NCBI GenBank assembly: GCA_947453445.1
Contig: CANGGP010000025.1
Coordinates: 1 to 42,636, forward strand
Reading direction: 5' to 3'
Length of the DNA: 42,636 nt
Source: Sphingobacteriaceae bacterium
GTDB lineage: Bacteria; Bacteroidota; Bacteroidia; B-17B0; Aurantibacillaceae
The position numbers were made by a program, and so were the translations under genes. Shown here in pieces: positions 18,563 through 29,239 of this stretch; position 1 is the stretch's first letter, and the number at the start of each line of letters is the position of its first letter. The notes under the pieces were generated by a model. The model searched no databases. It saw nothing but the letters and a program-made list of their open reading frames with translations, and was not told the DNA's origin.

Positions 18563-19378
18563 CTACTTAATTTTAGTGCACACCACTAAGTTTTTATATT
18601 TTAAGTTAATGATCGCGTATTTTGTCCAAGCGTCAGATTTATTTAATCCTTCGGTGTAAAATAATTTTAGTTTATTAAATTTTTCATTCAAGTTTTGGGC
18701 ATCCCCAAAAACGATTCGATGATTACCAATTGCAGGGAACAGTTCAATTTCTTTGTCTTTGTTGATATAAATTTGTTGAATTAAAGTCGTTAAACTAGAA
18801 TCTTTATTGATATAAGTCGCCACATCCAATATATCATCCAACAAACTTACTTCGCTAAAAAGTTTATTTTTTTTAATTTGATTCACCGTAAATTGAAAAC
18901 GACGGGCGTATGGTTCAAAAATTTCGCCATTGGCAACCAAAACGCGTGCGGTATAGTTATCATTCAAAGGCATTGGTTTGCTTTGTGAATCTATATAATA
19001 GCTTTCCCCGTCTTTGTTAATGATTCGCACCACCGGTGTACGCTGCGTTACATCCACTTTTATATTACCAAGTAAATCGTAAGAAACTTCGGCATTTTCA
19101 ATCACCGGATGAGCATTGAGTGCTTTTTCGAGCATGGGCACGTCAATGTTTTTGTATTCGTTTGATACAATTAAATCCCTTCTTTCATCGAAATAAGCGT
19201 GAATGTCTCTTTCAGTTAAAAAGTAGTTTTCATCGTTGTTGTGGATGCTTACATTTAATTTTTTAGCAACAATGTGTTTTTCACGTTTTGAGACAAAGCC
19301 CAAACACACTGTTAAACCTGCAATTACAATAATCCAAAGAACGCTAACGAAAAATTTTCTATAATTTATTTTTTTCAA
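18563..19378 (-). CDS. ftsQ: Cell division protein FtsQ
   Basis: FtsQ is a bitopic divisome scaffold. This 271-residue protein has a short cytoplasmic N-terminus, one membrane segment at about residues 10-29 and a periplasmic part. The POTRA-like portion runs from about 40 to 118 ('NYFLTERDIHAYFDERRD', 'PMLEKALNAHPVIENAEV', 'GNIKVDVTQRTPVVRI'), followed by the FtsQ beta domain. The level of motif conservation is low, as usual for the family; the position between murC and ftsA is what makes the call secure. The start is 4 bases after murC. Confidence 0.93.
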   Translation of the reverse strand: MKKINYRKFFVSVLWIIVIAGLTVCLGFVSKREKHIVAKKLNVSIHNNDENYFLTERDIHAYFDERRDLIVSNEYKNIDVPMLEKALNAHPVIENAEVSYDLLGNIKVDVTQRTPVVRIINKDGESYYIDSQSKPMPLNDNYTARVLVANGEIFEPYARRFQFTVNQIKKNKLFSEVSLLDDILDVATYINKDSSLTTLIQQIYINKDKEIELFPAIGNHRIVFGDAQNLNEKFNKLKLFYTEGLNKSDAWTKYAIINLKYKNLVVCTKIK

Positions 19379-19382
19379 AATT

Positions 19383-20771
19383 TTATTTGTACTTCAAAAC
19401 AACTTGTTCAATTGATTCAACGATTGAATCGATATCGCCTGCTCCCATGGTTAAAACGACTTCTCTTTTATTTTCAGCGATATCGTGTATTAAATCTTGT
19501 TTGCCCATTAGTTTTTTTATTCCCGAGTTTACTTTTTTCAACAGCCACGAGGAGGTGATGCCTTCAATGGCTTTTTCTCTGGCTGGATAAATTTCGAGTA
19601 AAATGCACTCATCCAACAAACTCAAGCTGTCGGCAAAATCATCGGCAAAATCACGGGTTCTACTGAACAAGTGGGGTTGAAAAATGCCGGTAATTTTTTT
19701 ATCCGGAAAAATCTTTTTTACAGAAGAAATAAAAGCTTTTAATTCTTCGGGGTGATGCGCATAGTCATCAATGTAAATGGCTTTTTCATTTTTAACCCGG
19801 TATTCAAACCGACGTTTAACACCACTAAAAGAACGTAAGGCCTCCTTTATGACATCACCTTTTATTCCTAATTGCTGTGCAATGGCAACGGCAGCAATCG
19901 AATTTTCAACATTGTGCATGCCCGGTAATCCAAGATTGACGCGGGAGATACACTCAACGGGACTTTTGATGTCGTAAATAAATTGTGTGTTTTCAATGGT
20001 AATTGATTGCGCACAATATTCAGTATCTAAATTTAAAGAGTAGATGAGCCTTTTGCGTGTCAGGCTCAATTCGTTATCAACATTTTTCTTAACAATTAAA
20101 GTGCCGTTTTCTTTCAATTTTTCGGTGAATAAAAAGTAACTTTCTTTCACTTCATTCGCATTTCCATAAATGTCGAGATGATCGGCATCAACACTTGTTA
20201 CCAATGCAATTTGAGGTTCAAGGGTTAAAAATGAACGGTCGTATTCGTCGGCTTCTACCACCACATAAGTATTTTCATCATCAATATTGCCTAAGAGAAG
20301 GTTGGTATTATAATTTTTTGAAATGCCACCCATAAATGAGAAACAATTGATGCCTGCGCTTTTAAGCAGGTGTGTTACCAATGTTGTGGTGGTGGTTTTT
20401 CCGTGGGTACCGGCAATGGCAATGGTTTTAAATTGTTTGGTAATGGCACCGAGAACTTGCGAACGTTTTAAGATGCTGTAGTTTTGTGTGTTCAAATAAA
20501 TCCATTCGAGGTGTTCTTTAGGGATGGCGGGGGTATAAACAATCAGTACTTCTTCAGGCGCACAGGCTTTTAAAATGGATTTTAAGCGATCAACATTTTC
20601 GTCGTAATAACATGTAATGCTTTCTGCTTCAAGTTGCTTACAAAGGGGAGAAGCTGTTTTGTCGTAACCAAGCACATTTTTACCATAGTGCTTAAAGTAT
20701 CTTGCAAGGGCGCTCATGCCGATGCCGCCAATGCCAAGGAAATAATATAGCTTGTAATTAAGGATTTTCAT
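19383..20771 (-). CDS. murC: UDP-N-acetylmuramate--L-alanine ligase
   Basis: MurC adds L-alanine to UDP-MurNAc, the first amino acid of the peptidoglycan stem peptide, using ATP. The 462-residue protein shows the N-terminal UDP-binding Rossmann motif GIGGIGMSALA (13-23), the Mur ligase P-loop GTHGKTTTTT (121-130), 'VEADEYDRSFL' near residue 175, 'DADHLDIYGN' near 195 and 'DDYAHHPEEL' near 315, all diagnostic for MurC. Its start overlaps the murG stop by 14 bases, so translation is probably coupled. Confidence 0.98.
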   Translation of the reverse strand: MKILNYKLYYFLGIGGIGMSALARYFKHYGKNVLGYDKTASPLCKQLEAESITCYYDENVDRLKSILKACAPEEVLIVYTPAIPKEHLEWIYLNTQNYSILKRSQVLGAITKQFKTIAIAGTHGKTTTTTLVTHLLKSAGINCFSFMGGISKNYNTNLLLGNIDDENTYVVVEADEYDRSFLTLEPQIALVTSVDADHLDIYGNANEVKESYFLFTEKLKENGTLIVKKNVDNELSLTRKRLIYSLNLDTEYCAQSITIENTQFIYDIKSPVECISRVNLGLPGMHNVENSIAAVAIAQQLGIKGDVIKEALRSFSGVKRRFEYRVKNEKAIYIDDYAHHPEELKAFISSVKKIFPDKKITGIFQPHLFSRTRDFADDFADSLSLLDECILLEIYPAREKAIEGITSSWLLKKVNSGIKKLMGKQDLIHDIAENKREVVLTMGAGDIDSIVESIEQVVLKYK

Positions 20772-21879
20772 TCAATGGGTAATTTGCCAATTTGAGTACT
20801 TCTTTTGCAATGGTGTTGGCCGAATTTTGAAAGGCCATTGTACTGATGTTTTTACTTAATTGTTGTTTTTTTTCATCATTGCCAATCAGCGCAATAAGTG
20901 AATCGACCAAGGTTTGATGGGCTTCAGTATCCTTCACCAAAATGGCCGCATCTTTATCCACCAAGGCCATCGCGTTTTTTGTTTGGTGATCTTCGGCTAC
21001 ATTTGGTGAGGGCACCAATATGCAGGGCAAAGCCAAATTGCATAATTCAGAAACACTGCTGGCGCCGGCCCTTGATATCACTATATCGGCGGCTGAATAG
21101 GCCAAATCCATTCGTGTAATAAATTCAAAAGCCAACAAGCCTGTGGCACCCGAATTTTTACATTGCTCAAAAGCTTTGGTGTAATATGTTTTACCGGTTT
21201 GCCAAATTAATTGAAAATCATTTTGATTAATTTTATTCAAGCCGCCACCAATGGCTTCATTGATTGTTCTGGCACCCAAACTTCCGCCAATCACCAAAAT
21301 GGTTTTTTTGTTTTTATCTAAATGAAAGAATTCAAAAGCTTCCTCTCGTTTGCCTTTTAAATTTCCCAAATCTTGACGAACAGGATTACCTGTAAGAATT
21401 ATTTTTTCGGCAGGAAAAAATCTTTCCATGCCATGGTAAGCCACACAAATTTTATTTGCTTTTTTAGCCAATATTTTGTTGGTGATGCCGGCATAAGAAT
21501 TTTGTTCTTGAATTATAGCCGGAATACCTTTCGAAGTTGCAGCGCGAAGCAATGGGCCGCTGGCGTAACCACCCGTTCCCACCACCACATCGGGTTGAAA
21601 GCTCTTAAGAATTTTACGTGTTTTTAAAAGACTTTGTATGATTAAAAAAGGAAGTTTAAAATTGCTAAGGGTGAATCGTCTTTGTAAGCCTGCAATAGGA
21701 ACGCCAATAATTTCATAACCCGCATTGGGCACTTTTTCCATTTCCATTTTGCCCAAGGCGCCAACAAAAAGTATTTGCGCGTGCGGCACCAATTTTTTTA
21801 TTTCGTTGGCAATCGCTACTGCGGGAAAAATGTGACCACCTGTGCCACCGCCGCTCATTATGACTTTAAGCTGTTTCAA
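20758..21879 (-). CDS. murG: Undecaprenyl-diphospho-muramoylpentapeptide N-acetylglucosaminyltransferase
   Basis: MurG is a GT-B glycosyltransferase at the inner face of the membrane that adds GlcNAc to lipid I to give lipid II. The 373-residue protein has the G-loop SGGGTGGHIFPA (9-20), 'VVGTGGYASGP' near residue 97, a second G-loop 'VIGGSLGARTINE' near 195, and the donor-binding stretch 'DIVISRAGASSVSEL' near 280. It overlaps ftsW upstream and murC downstream by 14 bases each. Confidence 0.98.
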   Translation of the reverse strand: MKQLKVIMSGGGTGGHIFPAVAIANEIKKLVPHAQILFVGALGKMEMEKVPNAGYEIIGVPIAGLQRRFTLSNFKLPFLIIQSLLKTRKILKSFQPDVVVGTGGYASGPLLRAATSKGIPAIIQEQNSYAGITNKILAKKANKICVAYHGMERFFPAEKIILTGNPVRQDLGNLKGKREEAFEFFHLDKNKKTILVIGGSLGARTINEAIGGGLNKINQNDFQLIWQTGKTYYTKAFEQCKNSGATGLLAFEFITRMDLAYSAADIVISRAGASSVSELCNLALPCILVPSPNVAEDHQTKNAMALVDKDAAILVKDTEAHQTLVDSLIALIGNDEKKQQLSKNISTMAFQNSANTIAKEVLKLANYPLNENP

Positions 21880-23020
21880 GTTTTTCTTCTCCTTTATCTT
21901 CTATGCTTCTGCTTACACTGAGTATCACACCCAATGCAATCATTGTAAATAAAATGGAGGTACCACCCATGCTAATTAAAGGCAAGGGTTGACCGGTAAC
22001 CGGAAATAAATTCACCGCAACAGCCATATTCACCAAGGCTTGAAATACCAAGCTGAGCGATAAGCCAATGGCCACCAAACCACCAAAAGGTTTATCGTTG
22101 TCGCGTAAAATTTTAATGCCGCGGTATAAAAGTATCATGTATAGAAAGAGAATTAAAAAACCAATTACCAAACCGTACTCTTCTATAATGATGGCATAAA
22201 TAAAATCAGATGAAGCTTGTGGTAAAAACGCCCGCTGTGTGCTGTTACCGGGACCTTTGCCGATTATACCACCCGTTGCAATCGCAATTTTGGCTTGTTC
22301 ACTTTGATAATTGCTTTTGCTGTCGGCCTTCGAAAAGTTGTCGATTCGCGATTTCCATGTTAATCCTCTGCCACCCGGAATTGTTTCGGGAGATAACCAA
22401 ACCCAAGAGAAAAACATAGTGCCAACCAAAATACAAATACCGAATATTTTTAAAATGATTTTAATTGGAATACCACCTACAAACATTAATAAAAGGCAAT
22501 TAAAAAATAAAATGGCAGCTGTAGAAAAATTGGCGGGAAGAATCAAAACACAAACCAATCCAATTGGCACCAGCAAATGTTTGAAGACAGATTTAAAGTC
22601 GACGAGTTCATTGCCTTTTAAAGCGATAATTCTGGCGCAATAAATCAACAACATCAATTTGGCGATATCGGATGATTGAAAAGTAAGCCCCAAGCCGGGT
22701 ATTTCAATCCATCTGGAAGCCTCGCCGGCACTTACTCCTTTTAATAAAGTATAGATTAATAAAGGAATAGAGAGGATAAATCCAATTTGTGCAATTTTGC
22801 TAAACAAGGTGTATTTGATGCGATGAAACAAATAAGCCAGCGAAAATCCAATCACAATCAGAAGCAAATGTTTAAACAAATACCACTCGGTATTGCCTTG
22901 TTTAAACTTATGCGCCAATGTAACAACGGCACTATACACCACCAAAAGTGATAACAGCGATAATAGGAACATGATGGCCCATATCACCCGATCTCCTTTT
23001 AAGTAGTTGAATAATTTCAT
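21866..23020 (-). CDS. ftsW: Lipid II polymerase FtsW (SEDS family)
   Basis: FtsW is the septal peptidoglycan glycosyltransferase that works with FtsI. The 384-residue polytopic protein has about ten hydrophobic segments. SEDS features are present: 'RWIEIPGLGLTFQSSDIAKLMLL' after the third segment, a long periplasmic loop containing 'NYQSEQAKIAIATGGIIGKGPGNSTQRAFLPQASSDFIY' (split here for reference; the catalytic-loop region at about residues 240-280), and the final 'TGQPLPLISMGGTSIL'. Its place between murD and murG favours FtsW over RodA. Confidence 0.96.
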   Translation of the reverse strand: MKLFNYLKGDRVIWAIMFLLSLLSLLVVYSAVVTLAHKFKQGNTEWYLFKHLLLIVIGFSLAYLFHRIKYTLFSKIAQIGFILSIPLLIYTLLKGVSAGEASRWIEIPGLGLTFQSSDIAKLMLLIYCARIIALKGNELVDFKSVFKHLLVPIGLVCVLILPANFSTAAILFFNCLLLMFVGGIPIKIILKIFGICILVGTMFFSWVWLSPETIPGGRGLTWKSRIDNFSKADSKSNYQSEQAKIAIATGGIIGKGPGNSTQRAFLPQASSDFIYAIIIEEYGLVIGFLILFLYMILLYRGIKILRDNDKPFGGLVAIGLSLSLVFQALVNMAVAVNLFPVTGQPLPLISMGGTSILFTMIALGVILSVSRSIEDKGEEKLETA

Positions 23021-23045
23021 CTGGATTTGTTTAGATTTAATTGAA

Positions 23046-24392
23046 TTATAATGATCTCACGGCAGCTTTAAATTGCATGCCACGGTCTTCATAACTTTTA
23101 AATAAATCGAAACTTGCACAGGCAGGCGATAACAACACCACGTCGCCTTTTTTACCAATTTTATAAGATGTAGCTACTGCGTCGGCAGCATTGTCGGTTT
23201 CTACAATAAGTTCAACAACATCTTTAAAAGCATTGATGATTTTTTTATTGTCTTTACCTAAACAGATAATGGCTTTTACATTTTGTTTTACCAAGTCGTG
23301 TAATTCGTTGTAGTCATTGCCTTTATCTTGACCACCGCAAACCCAAATAACAGGCTTCACCATGCTTTCAAGTGCATACCAGGTAGAGTTAACGTTGGTT
23401 GCTTTTGAATCGTTGATGAATTCGATGCCGTTAACTGTTGCTACAAATTCTAAACGGTGTTCGGCGTTTCTAAAGTCTTCTAAACTTTCGCGGATGATGT
23501 CTTTTCGCACATCAACGATTTTGGCTACGAGTGACGCGGCCATGCTGTTGTAAACGTTGTGTTTACCTTGCAATGCTAGTTTTTCAATTGTCATAATTAA
23601 GGGTGGTTGGTTTGGTTTATAATTAAGGGTTATTTGGTTATTGGTTAAAAATGCGCCCTCGCCATCAATCGGTTTTTTGATGCTAAAAGGCACAAGGGTA
23701 GAAACTACTTTGTGTTTTTGCATGAAGTTGGTTAGTACTTCATCGTCGGCGCAATACACAAAGTAGCTCTCTTTGCTTTGGTTTTGAATGATTCTGAATT
23801 TTGACGCTACATAATTTTCAAATTTATATTCATAACGATCCAAGTGATCGGGTGTAATGTTTAATAGTACGGCGATGTCGGCTTTAAAATCATACATATC
23901 GTCGAGTTGAAAGCTGCTCAGTTCAAGTACATAATAATCGAAGTTTTCCTTCGCTACTTGCATCGCAAAGCTCTTACCAACGTTGCCTCCTAATCCCACA
24001 TTGTATCCTGCTTTTTTAAGGATGTGATAAGTTAATAGGGTGGTAGTGGTTTTGCCATTTGATCCTGTTATGCAAATTTTCTTGGCATTGGTATATCTGC
24101 CTGCGAATTCAATTTCAGAAATAACCGGAATGGATTTTGCCAAAGCACTTTTTATAATGTCGGCTTTATCGGGTATACCGGGACTTTTAATAATTTCTTT
24201 TGCGTTGAGTATTTGATCTGATGTGTGTTTGCCTTCTTCAAAGGCAATGTTTTCTTCAATTAATTGTGTTTTGTACTTTTCTTTGATTGGCGATTGATCG
24301 CTTACGAATACGTCATAGCCTTTCTGCTTAGCCAGCACTGCACTGCCTATTCCGCTTTCTCCGGCTCCCAATATGACGATTCGATTATTCAA
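23046..24392 (-). CDS. murD: UDP-N-acetylmuramoylalanine--D-glutamate ligase
   Basis: MurD adds D-glutamate to UDP-MurNAc-L-Ala. The 448-residue protein shows an N-terminal dinucleotide-like motif LGAGESGIGSAVLA (8-21), the substrate loop 'IKSPGIP' (68-74), the P-loop GSNGKTTTT (110-118), 'LELSSFQLDDM' near residue 157 and 'NITPDHLDRY' near 180. 'NDSKATNVNST' near 318 is typical of MurD. It begins directly after the mraY stop with no gap, consistent with a tight operon. Confidence 0.98.
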   Translation of the reverse strand: MNNRIVILGAGESGIGSAVLAKQKGYDVFVSDQSPIKEKYKTQLIEENIAFEEGKHTSDQILNAKEIIKSPGIPDKADIIKSALAKSIPVISEIEFAGRYTNAKKICITGSNGKTTTTLLTYHILKKAGYNVGLGGNVGKSFAMQVAKENFDYYVLELSSFQLDDMYDFKADIAVLLNITPDHLDRYEYKFENYVASKFRIIQNQSKESYFVYCADDEVLTNFMQKHKVVSTLVPFSIKKPIDGEGAFLTNNQITLNYKPNQPPLIMTIEKLALQGKHNVYNSMAASLVAKIVDVRKDIIRESLEDFRNAEHRLEFVATVNGIEFINDSKATNVNSTWYALESMVKPVIWVCGGQDKGNDYNELHDLVKQNVKAIICLGKDNKKIINAFKDVVELIVETDNAADAVATSYKIGKKGDVVLLSPACASFDLFKSYEDRGMQFKAAVRSL

Positions 24393-25655
24393 CTATCTTA
24401 ATTTTAATGTAATGACGGTTAGTGCTGCTAATGCAATGCCCACAATAAAAAAGCGCATCACAATTTTTGATTCATGGAATCCGCTTTTTTGATAATGGTG
24501 GTGCAATGGCGCCATTTTTAATAAACGGTGTTCACGTGCATACTCAATGCCGTGTTTGTGTTTTTGATACTTGAAATAGTACACTTGTAAAATCACCGAT
24601 AAATTTTCGACCACAAATACGCCGCATAAAATGGGAATCAAAAGTTCTTTACGGATGGCGATGGCGTATACTGCAATAATACCGCCAATGGCCAAGCTAC
24701 CCGTATCACCCATAAATACTTGAGCCGGATACGCGTTGTACCATAAAAAGCCAATACAACCACCAATGAAGGCGGCAATAAATACCACCAACTCGCCCGA
24801 ATTAGGGATGTACATGATGTTTAAGTAATCGGCAAAAACAGTATTACCTGAAACGTATGCCAAGATGCCTAACACAGCACCAATAATGGCACTGGTGCCT
24901 GCAGCCAAGCCGTCAATACCATCGGTAATGTTAGCGCCGTTAGAAACAGCCGTTACAATTAAAATAACAATTGGGATAAAAATAATCCAACCATATTTCA
25001 AACAATCATCACATGCCCAAGAAATCCATTTACCATAATCCAATTCATTGTTTTTCATGAATGGGATAGTGGTTTTTAATGTTTTTGTTGGCGTTGCCGC
25101 ATATTTAGGTGCATGAATTTTCTTTTCTGCCATCGATGAAATATTTCCCAATTCACTCGATGTTGATTCAATGCGTTCTTTAATGACAACGTCCGGGTGA
25201 AAGTATAATACACTCCCAACAATTAAGCCTATACCAACTTGACCCAAAACTTTGAATTTTCCTTTTAATCCTTCTTTGTCTTTTTTAAATACTTTGATGT
25301 AATCATCCAAAAAACCAATCCCGCCCAACCACAGCGTTGAAATCAACATCAAGATGATGTACACGTTATGAATTTTAGCAAATAACAAGGTTGGAATGAT
25401 GATGGCTGCAATGATAATCAAGCCGCCCATAGTAGGAGTTCCGGATTTTTGTGTTTGCCCTTCTAATCCTAGTTCACGAATGGTTTCACCAATTTGTTTT
25501 TTGCGAATAAATTCAATGATGCGTTTGCCAAAAATCAACGAAATGATCAATGAAAAAATCAAAGCCATTGCTGCACGGAATGAAATGTAGTGAAATACAC
25601 CTGCTCCGGGGAAATTGAACATCCTATCTAAATAGTCGAAAAGATAATACAGCAT
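24393..25655 (-). CDS. mraY: Phospho-N-acetylmuramoyl-pentapeptide-transferase
   Basis: MraY transfers the phospho-MurNAc-pentapeptide onto undecaprenyl phosphate to form lipid I, in the inner membrane. The 420-residue protein has about ten membrane segments, the [14 protein letters not shown] loop (acidic catalytic pair) after the second third of the N-terminal half, '[15 protein letters not shown]' near residue 233, and '[16 protein letters not shown]' near the end with the HHH motif. It is some 60 residues longer than the E. coli enzyme owing to an insert (about 150-215) before the fifth segment, a normal trait in Bacteroidota. Start and murE stop share one base (TAATG). Confidence 0.97.
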   Translation of the reverse strand: MLYYLFDYLDRMFNFPGAGVFHYISFRAAMALIFSLIISLIFGKRIIEFIRKKQIGETIRELGLEGQTQKSGTPTMGGLIIIAAIIIPTLLFAKIHNVYIILMLISTLWLGGIGFLDDYIKVFKKDKEGLKGKFKVLGQVGIGLIVGSVLYFHPDVVIKERIESTSSELGNISSMAEKKIHAPKYAATPTKTLKTTIPFMKNNELDYGKWISWACDDCLKYGWIIFIPIVILIVTAVSNGANITDGIDGLAAGTSAIIGAVLGILAYVSGNTVFADYLNIMYIPNSGELVVFIAAFIGGCIGFLWYNAYPAQVFMGDTGSLAIGGIIAVYAIAIRKELLIPILCGVFVVENLSVILQVYYFKYQKHKHGIEYAREHRLLKMAPLHHHYQKSGFHESKIVMRFFIVGIALAALTVITLKLR

Positions 25656-27118
25656 TATATGTTTAAATTATTGATGGTTTGTTTTAAAATTTCTAAATCG
25701 TCGAAATCGTGTTTAATACCTTTTATCTCTTGATACTTTTCATGGCCTTTGCCTGCTATTAATATGATGTCGCCGGGATTACTTAGAGAACATGCGGTTT
25801 TGATGGCTTCTTTTCGATCTGTAACGCGTAGTGTTTTTTTTGTATCAACAGGCGTAATGCCCTTTTCCATTTGGTTCAAAATTTCTTCCGGATCTTCACT
25901 TCTTGGATTGTCGGAGGTGAAAATGACTTTATGGCTATACTCACAAGCAATGGCAGCCATAATTGGACGTTTGCCGGCATCACGATCACCACCACATCCA
26001 ACCAAGGTAATAATTTGTTCATTGCCGCTTCTTAATTCTTGAATGGTTTGCAAAACATTTTTTAAGGCATCAGGTGTGTGGGCGTAGTCAACAATTCCGA
26101 TTCTACCTCCGGGTGATTTTACTTGTTGGAAACGTCCGTCAACCGCATTCAAATTACTTAGTGAAGTAAGCACATTCGTTTTATCCTGTTTTAATAAAAT
26201 AGCGGTGCTATATACTGCCAGTACATTGTAAGCATTGAAATTACCGATAAGCTTTACCCACAATTCTTGGTTATCGATGTTAAGCAATAAGCCTGTGAGA
26301 TGGTTTTCAATGATGCGACATTTATAATCGGCCAAACTTTGCAAGGCATATGTATACCGTTTGGCCTTTGTGTTTTGCAACATGATTAATCCGTTGCGGT
26401 CATCTTTGTTAATGAGTGCAAATGCATCGGACGATAAACCGTCAAAAAATCTTTTTTTGGCTTTGATGTACTCGTCGAAGGTTTTATGATAATCTAAATG
26501 ATCGTGTGTAATGTTTGAGAAAACGGCGCCTGTAAAGTGAATGCCTGCAATTCGGTTTTGTACAACCGCATGCGAACTTACTTCCATAAAGGCAAATTCA
26601 CATTCTTGCTTCACCATGTTGTCAAGCAGTTCATTTAGTGCAATAGCATCGGGAGTTGTATGGGTGGCCGGTACAATGGTGTTGTTGATTTTATTTTGAA
26701 CCGTTGATAACAAACCAACTGAATATCCCATCGACTTAAATAAATTAAAAAGCAGAGTAACGGTTGTTGTTTTGCCGTTCGTTCCTGTAACGCCTACCAA
26801 TTTTAGTTTCTCAGAAGGATTGTCAAAAAAGTTACAAGCCATTATGCCCATAGAGTATGACGAATCTGCTACTTTTATGTAAGTGATTGCATCTACTTTG
26901 TTTTTTGGCATCTGCTCACATAAAATGGCAATGGCACCCATCTCAATGGCTTTGTCGATGTAAAGATGACCATCTTGCGTGGTGCCCTTTGTGGCAATAA
27001 ACAAAGAATCTTTTTTCACTTTACGTGAATCGAATGTCATCGAAGAAATGGCAATATGGGTTAAGCCAATTACTTCTTCCAATCGAACTTTATACAATAT
27101 GTCGCTTAATAGTTTCAA
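25655..27118 (-). CDS. murE: UDP-MurNAc-L-Ala-D-Glu--2,6-diaminopimelate ligase
   Basis: MurE adds the third stem-peptide residue. The 487-residue protein has '[12 protein letters not shown]' near residue 30, the P-loop GTNGKTTT (112-119), 'ATHTTPDA' near 151 and '[10 protein letters not shown]' near 202. The specificity motif DNPR is at 403-406, which marks the meso-diaminopimelate enzymes as opposed to lysine-adding ones. The cell wall is therefore predicted to be of the DAP type. It follows ftsI after 2 bases. Confidence 0.98.
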   Translation of the reverse strand: MKLLSDILYKVRLEEVIGLTHIAISSMTFDSRKVKKDSLFIATKGTTQDGHLYIDKAIEMGAIAILCEQMPKNKVDAITYIKVADSSYSMGIMACNFFDNPSEKLKLVGVTGTNGKTTTVTLLFNLFKSMGYSVGLLSTVQNKINNTIVPATHTTPDAIALNELLDNMVKQECEFAFMEVSSHAVVQNRIAGIHFTGAVFSNITHDHLDYHKTFDEYIKAKKRFFDGLSSDAFALINKDDRNGLIMLQNTKAKRYTYALQSLADYKCRIIENHLTGLLLNIDNQELWVKLIGNFNAYNVLAVYSTAILLKQDKTNVLTSLSNLNAVDGRFQQVKSPGGRIGIVDYAHTPDALKNVLQTIQELRSGNEQIITLVGCGGDRDAGKRPIMAAIACEYSHKVIFTSDNPRSEDPEEILNQMEKGITPVDTKKTLRVTDRKEAIKTACSLSNPGDIILIAGKGHEKYQEIKGIKHDFDDLEILKQTINNLNI

Positions 27119-27120
27119 TT

Positions 27121-29238
27121 TTAGCTGAGTGTTAGTACAATTTTATTACCGCGATTAAATTTTTGTCCTGCTTCAATGCTTTGTTTCTTCACTGAACCAA
27201 TACCTAATAATTTTACATTTACACCATTGTTTTCTAATATGAACAAGGCGTCTTTGGCCGACATGCCAAATAAATCGGGCATGATGCCTTTTTTTAGTTG
27301 TTTTTCGATTTGAACCGGCACCATGTTAATTTTTAAAGAATCTCGACGTGATATACGAACGTAACTGTCGGTATTTTCGATGTTCATTGGAATTTGATAC
27401 AATGATGAAATCTGATTTAATTCATCTGCTCTACCGGTAATAACGCCGGGTGATTTACTCAAGAAAATATTTTTGTTATTTACCGGTTCTAAAAAGTCAA
27501 CACTGCTTGAATAAACTTTTTCGGCAATTTCTTTAAAAACCGGTGCTGCAATTAATCCGCCGTAATAATTTCCTTTGGTTGGAGAATTGATAATAACAAT
27601 ACATGAATACAAAGGCTTGTCGGCCGGGAAGTAACCCACAAACGAACCTTGGTAGGTGGTACCGCCTTTTTTATAATCACCGTTTTTAGCAATTTGTGCT
27701 GTTCCTGTTTTACCGCCAACTTTAAATGCTGTAATGTTTAAACCTTTGCCACTGCCATTTTCAACAACACCTTCCATCAATCGTTTGGCTTTAATAACGG
27801 TCGACTCTTTTACAATTCTTTCATCCAACACTTCGGTGTCAAATTTTCTGATGATAATACCATTGCGTCTTATTTCTCTCACAAATTTTGGCTTCACCAA
27901 ACGACCATTATTGGCAATGGCGTTGTAAAGCGATAGGGTTTGTAATGGTGTTACTAAACTTTCGTATCCAATGCTAATCCAAGGCAAGCTGGTACCATAC
28001 CAATCTTTATCCTTTACTTGTTTAATGCGTGGAATACCTTCACCAGGAATCGATAATCCCAATTGACGATTTAAATGAAAGCGGTTTAAATAATTGATAT
28101 AGGTTTGCGGATTTTTTGAAAAATATTTGGTCACCAATTTACTGGTGCCCACATTTGAAGATGTTTCAAATACCCTTTGTGCAGTGATGATTGGTGTTTC
28201 GGGTGCGTGAGAATCGGGCATGCGACGATTAAAATAAAAACACTCGCCATTGCCTACTAAAACTTTTTCATTTAAGTCCAAGTTGTATTCTTCTATTAAA
28301 GATAGGAAGGAAGCCAATTTAAAAGTTGAACCGGGTTCGGTTGGATAACCCAAAGCATAGTTTAATGATTCGTTGTATGTGCTGGTATCGTTATTGCTTT
28401 TTGTTAAGTTGGCAATGGCTTTTATTTCGCCTGTTTTTACTTCCATTAAAATGGCGCAACCAAAAGCTGCCCCGTTGCGAATAAGTGACCGAAGCAATGC
28501 TTGTTCAGCCACATCTTGAATGTTGATATCGATAGTGGTATATAAATCGCTGCCATCTTTTGGTTCAACTTCATTTTCGTCATTGATTGGGCGCCATACA
28601 TCACCGGCAATTTTTTGCATCAATCGTTTTCCGCTAATGCCCATCAACACAGTGTCGAAGGCACCTTCTAAACCAACAGGTTTAATGCCCGGCCGGGCAA
28701 GACCAATGGTACGACCTGCTAACATTTGAAAAGGACGTTCGCGGCGATTGGTTTGTAGGGTCACCAAACCTCCTTTTTTGCCTTTTCTAAAAATGGGAAA
28801 TTTCTTTAAGCTTTGAAGTTCTTTATAGGAAACATTTCTTCTCAGCACAACATAACGGTCGTTTTGTTTGCGTGCTTTGTTTAATAGTTTTAAATAATCT
28901 CTTTCACTTTTGTCGCCAAACAATTTGTGCAATGAATAAGCCAATGAGTCGCGGTTGTGTTTATAAACTTCTTCGGTTATTCCCGGCGCGTTAATATCAA
29001 CAGCAATTTCATAATATGGTAAGGAAGTGGCTAGTAAAGCGCCATTGGCATCAAAAATATTGCCACGCACAGCCTCCATGTCTTCCACTTTGGTAGTAAA
29101 GGCTTCTGCTTTTTCTTTCCACTTATCGCCTTCCACAAATTGAATCACACAAATTCTATACAAAATAGAAAGTGCAAACAAACACAAGCCTATGTAAATA
29201 AGGTAGGTGCGTGAGAGTATGCTTTTTTTATTTTCCAA
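27121..29238 (-). CDS. ftsI: Penicillin-binding protein FtsI (PBP3-like) with C-terminal PASTA domain
   Basis: FtsI is the septal D,D-transpeptidase partner of FtsW. In this 705-residue protein a membrane anchor (about 11-33) is followed by the PBP dimerisation domain (about 55-215, with RGNIFDANG at 59-67). The transpeptidase domain has the catalytic SxxK as STFK (304-307), SSN at 360-362 and KTG at 510-512. The end, 'KGIMPDLFGMSAKDALFILENNGVNVKLLG' region (about 650-705), is one PASTA domain, a feature of Bacteroidota FtsI that E. coli FtsI lacks. It starts 1 base after ftsL. Confidence 0.97.
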   Translation of the reverse strand: MENKKSILSRTYLIYIGLCLFALSILYRICVIQFVEGDKWKEKAEAFTTKVEDMEAVRGNIFDANGALLATSLPYYEIAVDINAPGITEEVYKHNRDSLAYSLHKLFGDKSERDYLKLLNKARKQNDRYVVLRRNVSYKELQSLKKFPIFRKGKKGGLVTLQTNRRERPFQMLAGRTIGLARPGIKPVGLEGAFDTVLMGISGKRLMQKIAGDVWRPINDENEVEPKDGSDLYTTIDINIQDVAEQALLRSLIRNGAAFGCAILMEVKTGEIKAIANLTKSNNDTSTYNESLNYALGYPTEPGSTFKLASFLSLIEEYNLDLNEKVLVGNGECFYFNRRMPDSHAPETPIITAQRVFETSSNVGTSKLVTKYFSKNPQTYINYLNRFHLNRQLGLSIPGEGIPRIKQVKDKDWYGTSLPWISIGYESLVTPLQTLSLYNAIANNGRLVKPKFVREIRRNGIIIRKFDTEVLDERIVKESTVIKAKRLMEGVVENGSGKGLNITAFKVGGKTGTAQIAKNGDYKKGGTTYQGSFVGYFPADKPLYSCIVIINSPTKGNYYGGLIAAPVFKEIAEKVYSSSVDFLEPVNNKNIFLSKSPGVITGRADELNQISSLYQIPMNIENTDSYVRISRRDSLKINMVPVQIEKQLKKGIMPDLFGMSAKDALFILENNGVNVKLLGIGSVKKQSIEAGQKFNRGNKIVLTLS

Positions 29239-29239
29239 T